DNA of 64,000 nt from CBDCFV01 sp963664625 (GCA_963664625.1 OY761541.1:3162001-3226000), one strand, 5' to 3'; shown: positions 8,839 through 17,499, numbered from the stretch's first letter. Notes: generated from the letters alone by a model not told the origin. A program made the numbers and translations.

Positions 8839-10539
8839 TTGCTATCTGAAGACTTATTCTTCTTTACCCCGGCTGAAGCCGTGAGTTTTTCCGCCCAGGC
8901 TGGCGACATCCATCAGTCGCTGCTGTCCCTGGGCCTGCTGATCATTGTCGCCAAGCTGACGGAGGGTGTCTTTCGCCGCTTGCACCTGAATTCCATTCTC
9001 GCCTACGCCACGGCTGGTATCCTACTGGGACCGGTATTGCAAATACTGACCGGTTGGTCGGTGCAGCCCACTGGTCACATCGATCTGCTGCTCACCCTGG
9101 GGATCTTCATTTTCTTCTTCCTCATAGGGTTGGACGAGATTGATATCTCCAGTTTCGTGGCGACCCTGCGAGGCCACTACTTCCTCGCCGCCATTGTGTC
9201 GGTCCTGTTCTCCCTTGGGGTGTCCGTGCTGGTAACCAGCGGGACCGTTGTTGACCTTGGGTTCACGCTCACATTCACGCAGGCTCTGGCTCTGGCGGGT
9301 ATTCTCTCCATGAGCAGCCTGGGGATCGTAGCCAAGGTCCTGGCCGATGAAGGGCGGCTGCGGGACCCTGTCGGGCTGCAGATATTCACCGTGGTGGTGA
9401 TTGCCGAGTTGCTCACCCTGCTGGTGATAGGCTTCAGCATTGGCGAACACAGCTACGAATTTTCGGTAACCGGGATACTGTTTCTGGTGGGCAAAATCGC
9501 CGCCTTCGCCGCTGTGGCCTGGGTCTTGTCATCGCGGGTGCTGCCGCCTTTGGTGGGGTTGCTGCAACGGGTGATTCAAGTGCCGCAGCTCTCCCTGGGG
9601 TTGCTGCTGGGCGTGCTGTTCCTGATGGTTGACGCCGCCGAGTTCATGGGACTGCACGGTACTCTGGGAGCTCTTCTCTTCGGCGCTTCCCTGTCGGGGC
9701 TGACTTACCAGGTACGTTCCGAGATGATGCCGGGGCTGCGAAGCGTCGCCGAGGGTTTCTTTGTGCCCCTGTTCTTTGCATCTGCGGGTCTCTATTTCAG
9801 CTTGACCTTCGTGATAATGCCTTGGTGGACCATGGCGGCCCTCGCTCTTATCCCGCTGCTGGGAAACTTTTTTGGAGCCTTCCTGGGAGCCTACCTGTCG
9901 CGGCTGAAGGCGCCCTATGCCGTTGCTTCAGGCCTGATGGGGAAGGGAGTGGCCGAGATCGCCCTGCTGCTGGTCCTTCGGGAGACCGGAATTATCAACG
10001 AAGTGGTGTTCTCCTTCCTGGTGCTGGTGATGTTCTGCTACATCCTGCTGATGCCTTCGGTCATCAGCTTTGCGGCGGCCCGGGCCAGCCGGAACCTGGC
10101 TCCCGAGTCCGTCCCGGATGACATTCCACGGGGCATCATCCGCTTCGTCCTGCACGATCTCGTTGTTGACGACATCCTGGACCGGTTGCGCCCTCATCCC
10201 GATGCCTCATTGTCGGTTCGTGACTTCACCGCGAACTGGGCTACGCCTAACCAGCATGACTACGTGGTGTTGGATGAAGACTCTGCGCCCGGAATTGTGT
10301 CCATCGGCATGTTTCGCTACCTGCCGGCAAACGTTTGGGCCAGCACTAAGCTGGGCCAGCTTATGCGGGCCGATCCTCCGGTGGCCTGGCTCGACGAGCA
10401 CGTGGAGGACGTGCTGCAGCGGATGGCGGAGAATTATCTGACCGCCATGCCGGTGGTTGAGCGGGAATCGGGCCGCTTTGTGGGGGCGCTGACCAGCCGT
10501 GACATACTGGAGTTGGTGCTGAACCGGGGACGGGCATAA
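8839..10539 (+). CDS. CPA2-family cation:proton antiporter with C-terminal CBS domain
   Basis: This 566-residue inner-membrane protein has about 12 hydrophobic segments over residues 20-400, in the pattern of Na+/H+ or K+/H+ antiporters of the KefB/CPA2 type. These include the FFLIGLDEIDI segment after helix 3 and glycine-rich discontinuous helices. A cytosolic tail follows; residues 510-560 resemble a single CBS motif (AENYLTAMPVVERES and GALTSRDILELVL) and no RCK/TrkA-N nucleotide domain is visible. TTG 8839 is chosen because CAGGA lies 8 bases upstream; GTG 8881 is possible. It stands alone and may set ion or pH balance. Confidence 0.88.
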   Translation: MLSEDLFFFTPAEAVSFSAQAGDIHQSLLSLGLLIIVAKLTEGVFRRLHLNSILAYATAGILLGPVLQILTGWSVQPTGHIDLLLTLGIFIFFFLIGLDEIDISSFVATLRGHYFLAAIVSVLFSLGVSVLVTSGTVVDLGFTLTFTQALALAGILSMSSLGIVAKVLADEGRLRDPVGLQIFTVVVIAELLTLLVIGFSIGEHSYEFSVTGILFLVGKIAAFAAVAWVLSSRVLPPLVGLLQRVIQVPQLSLGLLLGVLFLMVDAAEFMGLHGTLGALLFGASLSGLTYQVRSEMMPGLRSVAEGFFVPLFFASAGLYFSLTFVIMPWWTMAALALIPLLGNFFGAFLGAYLSRLKAPYAVASGLMGKGVAEIALLLVLRETGIINEVVFSFLVLVMFCYILLMPSVISFAAARASRNLAPESVPDDIPRGIIRFVLHDLVVDDILDRLRPHPDASLSVRDFTANWATPNQHDYVVLDEDSAPGIVSIGMFRYLPANVWASTKLGQLMRADPPVAWLDEHVEDVLQRMAENYLTAMPVVERESGRFVGALTSRDILELVLNRGRA

Positions 10540-10604
10540 CTGCCGGCGCCACCCAATCCTTATGATAGAATTTCAGCATCCAGTCCCAAAGGAGAACACC
10601 GCCC

Positions 10605-11864
10605 TTGTTCCGCGCGCCTAGAGGCACCGCCGACCTGTTGCCGGTGGAGCAAAAGTACTGGCGATACATTGAGTCCAAGGCCGTCGACCTGGCCCGCCTT
10701 TACGGGTTCGGACGAATCGACACTCCCGTTTTCGAGGACTCCAATCTTTTCATCCGGTCCGTTGGGGAAGGCACGGACATCGTGGAAAAGGAAATGTACA
10801 CCTTCGAGGACCGGGGGGGTGACAACGTCACCCTGCGGCCCGAAGGCACCGCTCCCGTCTGTCGTGCTTACTTGGAACACGGGATGCACAATCTTCCTCA
10901 ACCGGTCCGCATGTACTACTTCTGCCCGGTGTTCCGCTATGAACGGCCTCAAGCCGGACGGTTTCGTGAGCACCATCAGTTCGGCGCCGAAGTCTTGGGG
11001 GACGCCAACCCTTCGGTGGACGCGGAGGTCATTGAACTGGCATGGCGCTTGGTGGAGTCTCTCGGCTTGCGTGACACCAACCTGCTGGTCAACAGCATTG
11101 GCGACCCTGAATGCCGCCCCGCCTATATCAGCAAGTTGAAGGATTACTACGCCGGCCATGAGGCTGCTCTTTGCCCCGACTGCCATGCCCGCTTGGAACG
11201 TAATCCGCTGCGGCTGTTGGACTGCAAGGATGCGGCCTGCCAAGCCCTTGGAGACGAGGCCCCCCGGTCCGCCGACCACCTTTGCCAGCCATGTCTGGAC
11301 CACTGGACTACTCTTCTGGGGTACTTGGACGCCGTGGGGCTTCCTTACCAGTTGGAACACCGGTTGGTGAGGGGACTGGACTACTACACCCGCACCGTGT
11401 TCGAGGTCCAGCCCATCGACGCGGGGGGCCAGTCCACCATATGCGGCGGCGGACGCTACGACGGTTTGATAGAAGAGTTGGGAGGGAGGGCCACGCCCGG
11501 TATCGGTTTCGCCACCGGAATGGAACGCCTTACGTTGAACCTGAAACGTAGCGGCGTTGAAGTCCCCGATGAACCATCGCCCTTTTACTTGGTGGTCAAC
11601 GTCGGCGCCGAAGCCAGGGGAGCGGCGATGGAATTGGCCGCCAAGTTGAGAGCTTCCGGCGTGGGCGCCATTCTCAGCAGCGGGTCGCGCGGGCTCCGGG
11701 GACAGTTGCGGCAAGCCAACGCCCTGGGCATCCCCTACGCCGCCATCCTGGGAGAAGACGAGATACAGCGAGGCGAGGTCATGGTCCGCGATATGATGAA
11801 CTCGACCCAGGAAACCAGACCGCTGGAGGCCTTCCTGGAAGGCGCGGCCCGGCATCACGGCTGA
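10605..11864 (+). CDS. hisS: Histidyl-tRNA synthetase
   Basis: This 419-residue class II synthetase charges tRNA-His. The N-terminal PRGTADLLP and class II motif 2 (FRYERPQAGRFREHHQFG) are present. The HisRS-specific boxes LVRGLDYYTRTVFE and GGGRYDGL are also present, as is motif 3 (GFATGMERL). Residues 325-415 are the anticodon-binding alpha/beta domain. TTG 10605 has AAAGGAGA upstream at a good distance, and a TATGAT hexamer (10561-10566) may be a -10 element. Length matches the family. Confidence 0.96.
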   Translation: MFRAPRGTADLLPVEQKYWRYIESKAVDLARLYGFGRIDTPVFEDSNLFIRSVGEGTDIVEKEMYTFEDRGGDNVTLRPEGTAPVCRAYLEHGMHNLPQPVRMYYFCPVFRYERPQAGRFREHHQFGAEVLGDANPSVDAEVIELAWRLVESLGLRDTNLLVNSIGDPECRPAYISKLKDYYAGHEAALCPDCHARLERNPLRLLDCKDAACQALGDEAPRSADHLCQPCLDHWTTLLGYLDAVGLPYQLEHRLVRGLDYYTRTVFEVQPIDAGGQSTICGGGRYDGLIEELGGRATPGIGFATGMERLTLNLKRSGVEVPDEPSPFYLVVNVGAEARGAAMELAAKLRASGVGAILSSGSRGLRGQLRQANALGIPYAAILGEDEIQRGEVMVRDMMNSTQETRPLEAFLEGAARHHG

Positions 11865-12065
11865 CCTGCCCTATTGTGTGAATGACAGCATAGGTAGGAC
11901 AGATACATGCCCTTGTTATTTTGATGGAGAGCGTGCTGTCTCTTCGTGAGACAGTTGGGGTCATGATCTTCATACGCCGTAATTCACGGGCGGCGGACTT
12001 TGGGGCGTGGCTGGAACTGGCCAATTCCTCGGGAATGTTACGCGGGCAGTGATGTACGTCACCGC

Positions 12066-12081
12066 ACTTCTGAATAGAAGT
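12066..12081. promoter_or_regulatory. Perfect palindrome upstream of the ATPase/nuclease pair
   Basis: ACTTCT-GAAT-AGAAGT is a perfect 6-base dyad ending 16 bases before the ATPase start codon. Its place in the leader suggests an operator for a regulator or for autoregulation; no binding protein is known. The rest of 11865-12097 shows no convincing gene. Confidence 0.35.
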
Positions 12082-12097
12082 CATATAAGGGTGTAGT

Positions 12098-13114
12098 ATG
12101 CCTCTTACTAGGGTAAAACTGGAACGTTTTACCGCTTTTGAAAATTTGGACCTGGAACTTTCACCTGGAATTAACGTTTTGGTGGGAGCCAATGGCACCG
12201 GCAAGACGCATCTAATGAAAGTTTGTTACGCTGCGTGCGAAGTATCAAAGACCGGAGAGTCTTTTACCGACAAGCTGGTGCACATTTTTTTGCCATCCCG
12301 GAGAGGCCATTGGCGTCTGGTCAAGCGCCAGAAAGGAGGTTCCCAAGCGACTGTAGAGATTTGCCGAGGAGAGCAGTGTCTTAAAACTTCCTTTTTCAAC
12401 CGCGCCTCGATTCCCCGCTATGGCGATGTAGGGCAAAATCGAACGTGGGAAGATTCCAGAATAGAAAGCGTGTATATACCAGTCAAAGAGATGCTGGCGA
12501 ATGCCCCAGGTTTCAGGTCCCTTTATGCGAATCGAGAAATCCACTTTGAAGCAGTATATGCAGATATCCTTGACCGGGCGTTTCTTCCGGCGCTTCGTTA
12601 CAGGCCCGCTACTTTTGCGCATTTGTTGCGTGAACTTCAAGAAGCTCTCGGAGGAAGAGTCAATGCCAGAAATGAGGAGTTTTTCTTGAGTGGCCGACAG
12701 GGCACCTTCGAATTTTCCCTGCTGGCGGAAGGATTACGGAAGCTGGGTTTGTTGTGGCTGCTGATACGTAACGGGACCTTGGCAGATGGATCGGTGTTGT
12801 TTTGGGACGAACCAGAGACTAACTTGAACCCAAAGTTGTACCGTTTATTGATGAAAGTGTTGCTGGAGTTGCAGAGGAATGGCGTCCAGATTTTCTTAGC
12901 TACCCATGACTACGTTATCTTGGAAGAGATCAATTTGCAAATGGATTGCAGTGATGACGTGGCCTTTTATTCCCTGTATCGGGACGCCTCGGGCGAAATA
13001 GTCTGCAACACGGCAAGGCACTACTTGGATATACAACCCAATGCCATAGCCGAAACCTTTGATGACCTTTATGACCGGGAAATTGAACGCCGTTTGGGTT
13101 CTCTGGGCAAATGA
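12098..13114 (+). CDS. AAA/OLD-like ATPase (AAA_15/AAA_21 type), first gene of a two-gene module
   Basis: This 338-residue ABC/SMC-like ATPase has an N-terminal KLERFTAFENLDLEL start typical of RecF/OLD-like ATPases and Walker A GANGTGKT at 30-37. A LLAEGLRKLGLL stretch stands where the signature helix is expected, followed by Walker B VLFWDEPETN and an H-loop, LATHD. No TOPRIM or other effector domain is fused. The next gene, overlapping as ATGA, encodes a PD-(D/E)XK-like protein, so ATPase sensor plus nuclease effector is the likely logic, as in several phage-defence systems. Base composition is more AT-rich than the flanking genes, hinting at transfer. Confidence 0.85.
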   Translation: MPLTRVKLERFTAFENLDLELSPGINVLVGANGTGKTHLMKVCYAACEVSKTGESFTDKLVHIFLPSRRGHWRLVKRQKGGSQATVEICRGEQCLKTSFFNRASIPRYGDVGQNRTWEDSRIESVYIPVKEMLANAPGFRSLYANREIHFEAVYADILDRAFLPALRYRPATFAHLLRELQEALGGRVNARNEEFFLSGRQGTFEFSLLAEGLRKLGLLWLLIRNGTLADGSVLFWDEPETNLNPKLYRLLMKVLLELQRNGVQIFLATHDYVILEEINLQMDCSDDVAFYSLYRDASGEIVCNTARHYLDIQPNAIAETFDDLYDREIERRLGSLGK

Positions 13115-13620
13115 CGATTTTGACAACTGAAAGCCTGCAAATAACTTTCACGGATGTGATAAGTGCGCGGAAGTTCGACGACGATAATACACATAGGCTC
13201 AGTCATTGCATGAAGGCGGTGGATTTTGTTGTAGAACTTTCCGACCGCTACCTGTTTATTGAAGTCAAAGATCCACTTAATCCAGCTGCTCCCTCGCAGG
13301 CAGCCTCCCAGTATCTAAGGCGGATACAATCTCAACAGATTGATGAGGATCTGAAGTACAAATATCGGGATTCGTTTCTGTACGAATGGGCGTCTGGGAG
13401 AGCCGAAAAACCGATCCATTACTTGGTTTTGATTGCTTTGGAAATGCCAGCAGGGCTTTACTTGAACCAGTTGCAACAAAGACTGGACCGGATATTACCT
13501 TTGCAGGGGCCTTGGTCTGTGCAGTGGCAACAACCATTTGTCGCCAGTTGCGCCGTTTTCAACATGGAGTCTTGGAACCGTGCGATGCCTCGATATCCGG
13601 TAATCCGCCTTAACAGTTGA
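13111..13620 (+). CDS. PD-(D/E)XK nuclease-like partner of the ATPase
   Basis: This is a 169-residue protein of no named family I recognise. Residues 38-53 read as a PD-(D/E)XK core: Asp38 in the strand AVDFVVEL, then Glu51 and Lys53 in FIEVKD, with the usual spacing of about 12 residues. Later segments (HYLVLIALEM) look like core strands or helices of the same fold. It starts inside the ATPase stop codon (ATGA), implying translational coupling and a fixed stoichiometry. The nuclease role is inferred from the motif only. It could alternatively be an inactive recognition subunit. Confidence 0.65.
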   Translation: MTILTTESLQITFTDVISARKFDDDNTHRLSHCMKAVDFVVELSDRYLFIEVKDPLNPAAPSQAASQYLRRIQSQQIDEDLKYKYRDSFLYEWASGRAEKPIHYLVLIALEMPAGLYLNQLQQRLDRILPLQGPWSVQWQQPFVASCAVFNMESWNRAMPRYPVIRLNS

Positions 13621-13726
13621 TCTGCCGTCCAATAAGCATAGGACAAATTGACTTTCACGCGGGTCTCAGAAATGAAGATGACTTGATCACTGACATTTCC
13701 CGGTTGACTTTTGAGCCTTTATATTA

Positions 13727-13738
13727 GAACATACGTTC
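13727..13738. promoter_or_regulatory. LexA-type SOS box (Gram-positive consensus)
   Basis: GAACATACGTTC matches the GAAC-RNRY-GTTC core of the Bacillus-type LexA box exactly. It lies 50 bases before the start of a 68-codon gene and downstream of a TTGACT hexamer (13704-13709), where LexA could block transcription. Whether this organism's LexA uses this box is not known from the window. Confidence 0.5.
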
Positions 13739-13787
13739 CGCCGCCAGCAATTCTTCCATACTCGGCGGTTGAGGAGCAGCAGTCATT

Positions 13788-13994
13788 ATGAATATTTTCT
13801 ACCGCGGCTACGTCATACATAGGGAACCTTGGACTTTCGGCTACACCGTGTTCGGCCGCAGGCCCCTACGGGCCGAATTGGCCATGTGCGGCACGTCCGC
13901 CGAGGCAATGCAGTGGGTTGACCACCGCTTGTCGGTTAACCCGCTCAAGCTGTCCCTGCAGAACTCTGCGGTTGACCAGTTCGCGCTATTGTGA
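13788..13994 (+). CDS. Small hypothetical protein, possible SOS-box gene
   Basis: This is a 68-residue protein I do not recognise. It is mixed polar and aromatic, with a compact beta-like N-terminus (FYRGYVIHREPWTFGYTVF) and then a helix with a GTSAEAMQWVDHRL pattern, resembling small single-domain proteins that present a strand-strand-helix unit. No signal peptide or metal motif is seen. Its stop codon overlaps the GTG start of the cyclase-family gene (GTGA), so the two are probably translated together. A LexA-type box lies 50 bases upstream. Confidence 0.6.
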   Translation: MNIFYRGYVIHREPWTFGYTVFGRRPLRAELAMCGTSAEAMQWVDHRLSVNPLKLSLQNSAVDQFALL

Positions 13995-14680
13995 TACGCA
14001 AAACCATAACCTACACCAGAATCGTGGACTTGAGCCATCTGGTCCATCGGCAGGTCCCCGTCTGGCCGGGCGACCCCCCGATAGAATTCGAGGCAGTCGC
14101 CCAACTGGATAACGACGGGTACTTCCTGCGTCGGTTTTCCATGGGGGAACACAGCGCCACCCACATGAACGCACCCAAGGCCTTTTTCCCGAGCGGGCAC
14201 GGCATCGATGCCTACGGCGCGGCTTCCCTGGTGGCCCCGGCAGCGGTTATGGATGTCCGTCGCCGGGTTGCCGGCGACGCTTGCTACGAATTGACTCCAT
14301 CCGATGTTCTGGAGTGGGAAGAGCGTCACGGGAGGACGCCGGAGGAAAGCATTATCCTGTTATACACGGGTTGGCAGTCAAAATGGGACGACGCGGACGC
14401 CTATCTGGGCGTATCCGCTTCCGAGCAGATGAATTTTCCCGGATTCGGGCTTGACGCGGCCCGGTTTCTGATAAACGACCGGGGCGCCGTCGGCTTGGGT
14501 ACGGACGCCCCGGGTCTCGATCCTGGTCGTGATACCGGCTATTCGATCAACAAGCTGGTCTTGGTACGGTCCGGTGTGGCGTTGGAAAGCCTCGCTAACC
14601 TGGACCTGCTGCCGCCCACCGGCATCATCCTTGTCATTGGGATTATCCGGTTGAAGGGCGGCAGCGGAAGCCCGGCGTAG
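13991..14680 (+). CDS. Cyclase-family metal-dependent hydrolase (kynurenine formamidase-like)
   Basis: This 229-residue protein has the swivelling beta-barrel fold of the cyclase family (COG1878), which includes arylformamidases and isatin hydrolases. Conserved parts are the VPVWPGDPP start, the metal segment HSATHMNAPKAF at about 53-64, LYTGWQSKW and VGLGTDAPGLD. The usual metal motif is HxGTHxDxPxH; here Gly is Ala, Asp is Asn and the last His is absent, so the metal site is altered and the substrate is uncertain. GTG 13991 overlaps the upstream small gene. Confidence 0.82.
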   Translation: MIRKTITYTRIVDLSHLVHRQVPVWPGDPPIEFEAVAQLDNDGYFLRRFSMGEHSATHMNAPKAFFPSGHGIDAYGAASLVAPAAVMDVRRRVAGDACYELTPSDVLEWEERHGRTPEESIILLYTGWQSKWDDADAYLGVSASEQMNFPGFGLDAARFLINDRGAVGLGTDAPGLDPGRDTGYSINKLVLVRSGVALESLANLDLLPPTGIILVIGIIRLKGGSGSPA

Positions 14681-14725
14681 GTTCTGGCCTTCGTCGAATA
14701 GCAGCCGACCGGCAACCCGTTCGGA

Positions 14726-15121
14726 CTAAAGCCTGGCCACTCCCGCGCTGGCGCAGTCCTCGTCCTCTTGGGACGTGCCGCCGCCAACGCCGCAGGCGCC
14801 CTCGACAACCCCGTTGCGGATTATGGGCACCGCGCCTTGCCCCATGATCATGTGGCCGCCCTCGGCGGAGGCTATGCCTGCCGGAGTTGGCTCTGTGGCC
14901 CGGGCTTGCATCTGGCCGCTGGGCCGCCCGAAAGCCGCCGATGCAACGGCTTTGCCCTGGGAGCCGTATACCCCGGCCCAGATCGCGCCGTCCATCCGGT
15001 TGAAAGCTATCAACCGCCCGCCTGCATCGCAAACGGCTACGTTGATCTTGATGCCAAGCTCCTCTGCATGTGCGATGGTCCCTTCAATGATCCTGTTGGC
15101 TTCAGCCAAGGTGAGCGCCAT
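14726..15121 (-). CDS. GlcG/HbpS-family protein
   Basis: This is a 131-residue single-domain protein of the GlcG/HbpS (DUF336) family. It has LTLAEANRIIEGTIAHAEELG, the VAVCDAGGRLIAFNRMD core and the glycine-rich GGHMIMGQGAVPI and GACGVGGGTSQEDEDCA end. Members bind haem or small cofactors, and their genes often sit next to catabolic operons; the exact activity is unclear. The start ATG follows AGGAGGTAACTC. It is convergent with the cyclase gene, so a functional link is not implied. Confidence 0.85.
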   Translation of the reverse strand: MALTLAEANRIIEGTIAHAEELGIKINVAVCDAGGRLIAFNRMDGAIWAGVYGSQGKAVASAAFGRPSGQMQARATEPTPAGIASAEGGHMIMGQGAVPIIRNGVVEGACGVGGGTSQEDEDCASAGVARL

Positions 15122-15327
15122 GAGTTACCTCCTGGAATCTTTGAGATTTGCTGCCCTGTGGCAAGCTGCCCAAGCGTCTGTCGCAGCCTGGGCTGACACG
15201 GGGCCATTCTATCGTCTTGCCATGCCTTTGCCAACAAGCTGGACAGTGTGTGGGAAGGGCGATTCGGGTAGACTGGCTCCGGGTGCTATACTCTACTGGC
15301 AGTTTTATTGGATAGCATGAACGACGG

Positions 15328-16149
15328 ATGTTGACCAAGAGAATTATCCCCTGCTTGGACGTAGACGAAGGACGGGTGGTGAAAGGGACCAGCTTTGTTA
15401 ACCTCCGGGATGCCGGAGACCCTGCCGAGTTAGCCTCTTTTTATGACAGGGAAGGCGGCGACGAATTGGTCTTTCTGGACATCACCGCCAGCTCTGACTC
15501 CCGTGACACCATGGTGGATGTGGTGCAAAGGGTCTCTGAGCAGGTGTTCATCCCTTTGACCGTGGGAGGCGGCATCCGGAACGTAGAAGATATGCGGCGG
15601 ATGCTCAATGCCGGCGCCGACAAAGTCTCGGTCAACACGGCAGCTGTCAACGACCCGGCGGTGATCGAACAGGGCGCAGCCCGGTTCGGCAACCAGTGCA
15701 TTGTTATCGCTATCGACGCCAAGCGGGTCTCCAACGGCGCCAGCCGTGCCCAGCTATCGGATAGTGATGTCGGCTTGACCGAAGCCTCACGTTGGGAAGT
15801 CTATACACGCGGCGGGAGGACTCCGATGGGGATCGACGCCGTGGAGTGGGCCGCCCTCGCAGTGGAGCTTGGGGCGGGCGAGGTCCTCTTGACAAGCATG
15901 GACGCTGACGGTCAACTAACGGGCTACGATCTGGAGTTGACCAGGGCCATTTCCGAGCGGGTGTCGGTGCCTGTCATCGCCAGCGGCGGCGCTGGTAACC
16001 TCGCCCACTTGTACCAAGCCTTGGATAAGGGCAAGGCCGACGCCGTGCTCGCCGCCAGCATATTTCACTACGGTACCTACTCCATAGGCCAAGCCAAGGA
16101 ATACTTGGGACACCGCGGAATTCCGGTCCGCCCCCAACTTGAGATGTAA
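15328..16149 (+). CDS. hisF: Imidazole glycerol phosphate synthase, cyclase subunit
   Basis: This 273-residue TIM barrel takes ammonia from HisH and converts PRFAR to imidazole glycerol phosphate and AICAR in histidine synthesis. The catalytic aspartates lie in PCLDVDEGRVVKG near the N-terminus and in VIAIDAKR. The phosphate loops GGGIRN and SGGAGN are intact. It is about 20 residues longer than usual, with the extra residues in the loop after VIAIDAKR (SNGASRAQLSDSDVGL). The next gene, 38 bases on, is hisIE; hisH and the rest of the pathway are outside the window. Confidence 0.96.
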   Translation: MLTKRIIPCLDVDEGRVVKGTSFVNLRDAGDPAELASFYDREGGDELVFLDITASSDSRDTMVDVVQRVSEQVFIPLTVGGGIRNVEDMRRMLNAGADKVSVNTAAVNDPAVIEQGAARFGNQCIVIAIDAKRVSNGASRAQLSDSDVGLTEASRWEVYTRGGRTPMGIDAVEWAALAVELGAGEVLLTSMDADGQLTGYDLELTRAISERVSVPVIASGGAGNLAHLYQALDKGKADAVLAASIFHYGTYSIGQAKEYLGHRGIPVRPQLEM

Positions 16150-16187
16150 TGAAAGACCTTTAACCGCTACTGCGGTGGAGAGCAAAA

Positions 16188-16811
16188 ATGACGATAGTAA
16201 AACTCAACGAGCAGGGGCTGGTGCCGGCCATCGCCCAGGACAGCGAGACCGGGAACGTGTTGATGCTCGGCTACATGAACCCCGGCTCTGTGAAGCGCAC
16301 CGTGGAAGGTATCCAGGTCTGGTTCTACAGCCGCAGCCAGGAAGACCTGTGGCACAAGGGTGAAGTGTCCGGCAACTACCTGAACTTGGAAGAGGCTTGG
16401 CTGGACTGCGACGGCGATACCATCCTGCTCAAGGTGCGGCCCGATGGTCCGACCTGTCATACGGGCAACAGTTCATGCTTCTTTACCCCCTTGGAAGGGT
16501 TGCCCGATGACTACGAAATCACCGAAAACGGCCCCGGCGTGTTGAACGAATTGTTCCAGGTTATCCGGGACAGGCAACGCGACCCGCAGGAAGGCAGTTA
16601 TACCGCCAAGCTGCTACAGGAAGGCGTTGGCAGAGTGGCCCAGAAGGTTATAGAAGAAGCGGGAGAGGCCGCGCTGGCGGCGGCCCAAGGCAACAACGAA
16701 GAGCTACCGAAAGAGGTGGCCGACCTGCTCTACCACACCCTCGTCCTGCTCGCGGCGTCCGGCGCGTCGCCCAACGAGGTTTGGGAGGAGTTGCGGGAAC
16801 GGAGGCAGTAG
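16188..16811 (+). CDS. hisIE: Bifunctional phosphoribosyl-AMP cyclohydrolase/phosphoribosyl-ATP pyrophosphatase
   Basis: This 207-residue fusion catalyses steps 2 and 3 of histidine synthesis. The N-terminal HisI domain (1-105) has YMNPGSV, the WFYSRSQEDLWHKGE block and the zinc/Mg cysteines and aspartates in LDCDGDTILLKV and CHTGNSSCF. The C-terminal HisE domain (about 115-205) is a helical MazG-like fold with KVIEEAGE and EVADLLYH binding Mg2+. The start follows GGTGGAG. It lies downstream of hisF and convergent with the S51-like gene, leaving one base between stops. Confidence 0.96.
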   Translation: MTIVKLNEQGLVPAIAQDSETGNVLMLGYMNPGSVKRTVEGIQVWFYSRSQEDLWHKGEVSGNYLNLEEAWLDCDGDTILLKVRPDGPTCHTGNSSCFFTPLEGLPDDYEITENGPGVLNELFQVIRDRQRDPQEGSYTAKLLQEGVGRVAQKVIEEAGEAALAAAQGNNEELPKEVADLLYHTLVLLAASGASPNEVWEELRERRQ

Positions 16812-16812
16812 C

Positions 16813-17499
16813 CTAAATATCCGGCGGCAGGGATTGGCCGGAGGCGTACACCGCCCACTCCTTCCCTTGGTAGACCGTCACCTTTCCCGAACCCACTACC
16901 TGCCAGTTGCCCGGTCGCCCTAAGCACCCGGCGCGCGCGTCCACGCCCAGCACCGTCACTCCGGCGGGCGCTTGGCCTTGCAACTCGCGGGACATTTCCG
17001 CCGGGTCCCTTCTTTCGTGATGCGGCAGCACCACGATACCGGGAACGATGCCCAACGCCTCCGTCCACGGCCCGCCGTTCGGGCGGCGCATGTAAGACCC
17101 CATCACCATTGCGCCGGCGCTGGATCCGGCCAGCACCGTGCCTTGGTCCACCGCCGCCATGATGGCTGTGAGCAAAGGGGAGTCCCGGAGGGTGGCCAAC
17201 AGGTGCTCCGGACTGCCGCCGGTAAAGTAAATCACTCCCGCTCCGTTTACGGCGGAAATGAGGTCCAGGTCTTCGGCATGGGCCCTGTCCAGCACCATCA
17301 GTTGGCTGGCGTCGCCGCCCAGACCGCCGAAGTGGGTAACTCCGTCGTTGGCCGCCTTGGCCGGCCCGGTTACTGCCGCTGTTGGAATCACCACCACCCT
17401 GGAGGGGTGTTGCCCCGACCTGCGCATGATCTCCCGGTCCATCTCTTCGCAGCCAACCCTGAACTCCTCTCCGCCGACCAGACCTATGTCACCAGCCAT
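16813..17499 (-). CDS. Peptidase S51-like (cyanophycinase/dipeptidase E fold) protein
   Basis: This 228-residue class I glutamine-amidotransferase-like protein has its nucleophile elbow at AGSSAGAMVMG, where Ser replaces the usual Cys as in peptidase family S51 (dipeptidase E, cyanophycinase). Supporting motifs are GLVGGEEF at the N-terminus, YFTGGSPEHLL and the candidate histidine in LPHHERR. It is probably a cytoplasmic serine peptidase acting on Asp-containing or isopeptide substrates; the substrate is not defined. AAGGTG lies before the ATG. It is divergent from argS. Confidence 0.82.
   Translation of the reverse strand: MAGDIGLVGGEEFRVGCEEMDREIMRRSGQHPSRVVVIPTAAVTGPAKAANDGVTHFGGLGGDASQLMVLDRAHAEDLDLISAVNGAGVIYFTGGSPEHLLATLRDSPLLTAIMAAVDQGTVLAGSSAGAMVMGSYMRRPNGGPWTEALGIVPGIVVLPHHERRDPAEMSRELQGQAPAGVTVLGVDARAGCLGRPGNWQVVGSGKVTVYQGKEWAVYASGQSLPPDI

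Noticed and set aside
11924..12052. 42-codon forward frame upstream of the ATPase gene
   Set aside because: No ribosome-binding site and no likeness to known antitoxins; too short to support without conservation.
13704..13725. TTGACT and TATATT as a promoter for the 68-codon gene
   Set aside because: The spacer is only 10 bases, too short for a sigma70 promoter, so the hexamers are not listed as a promoter.
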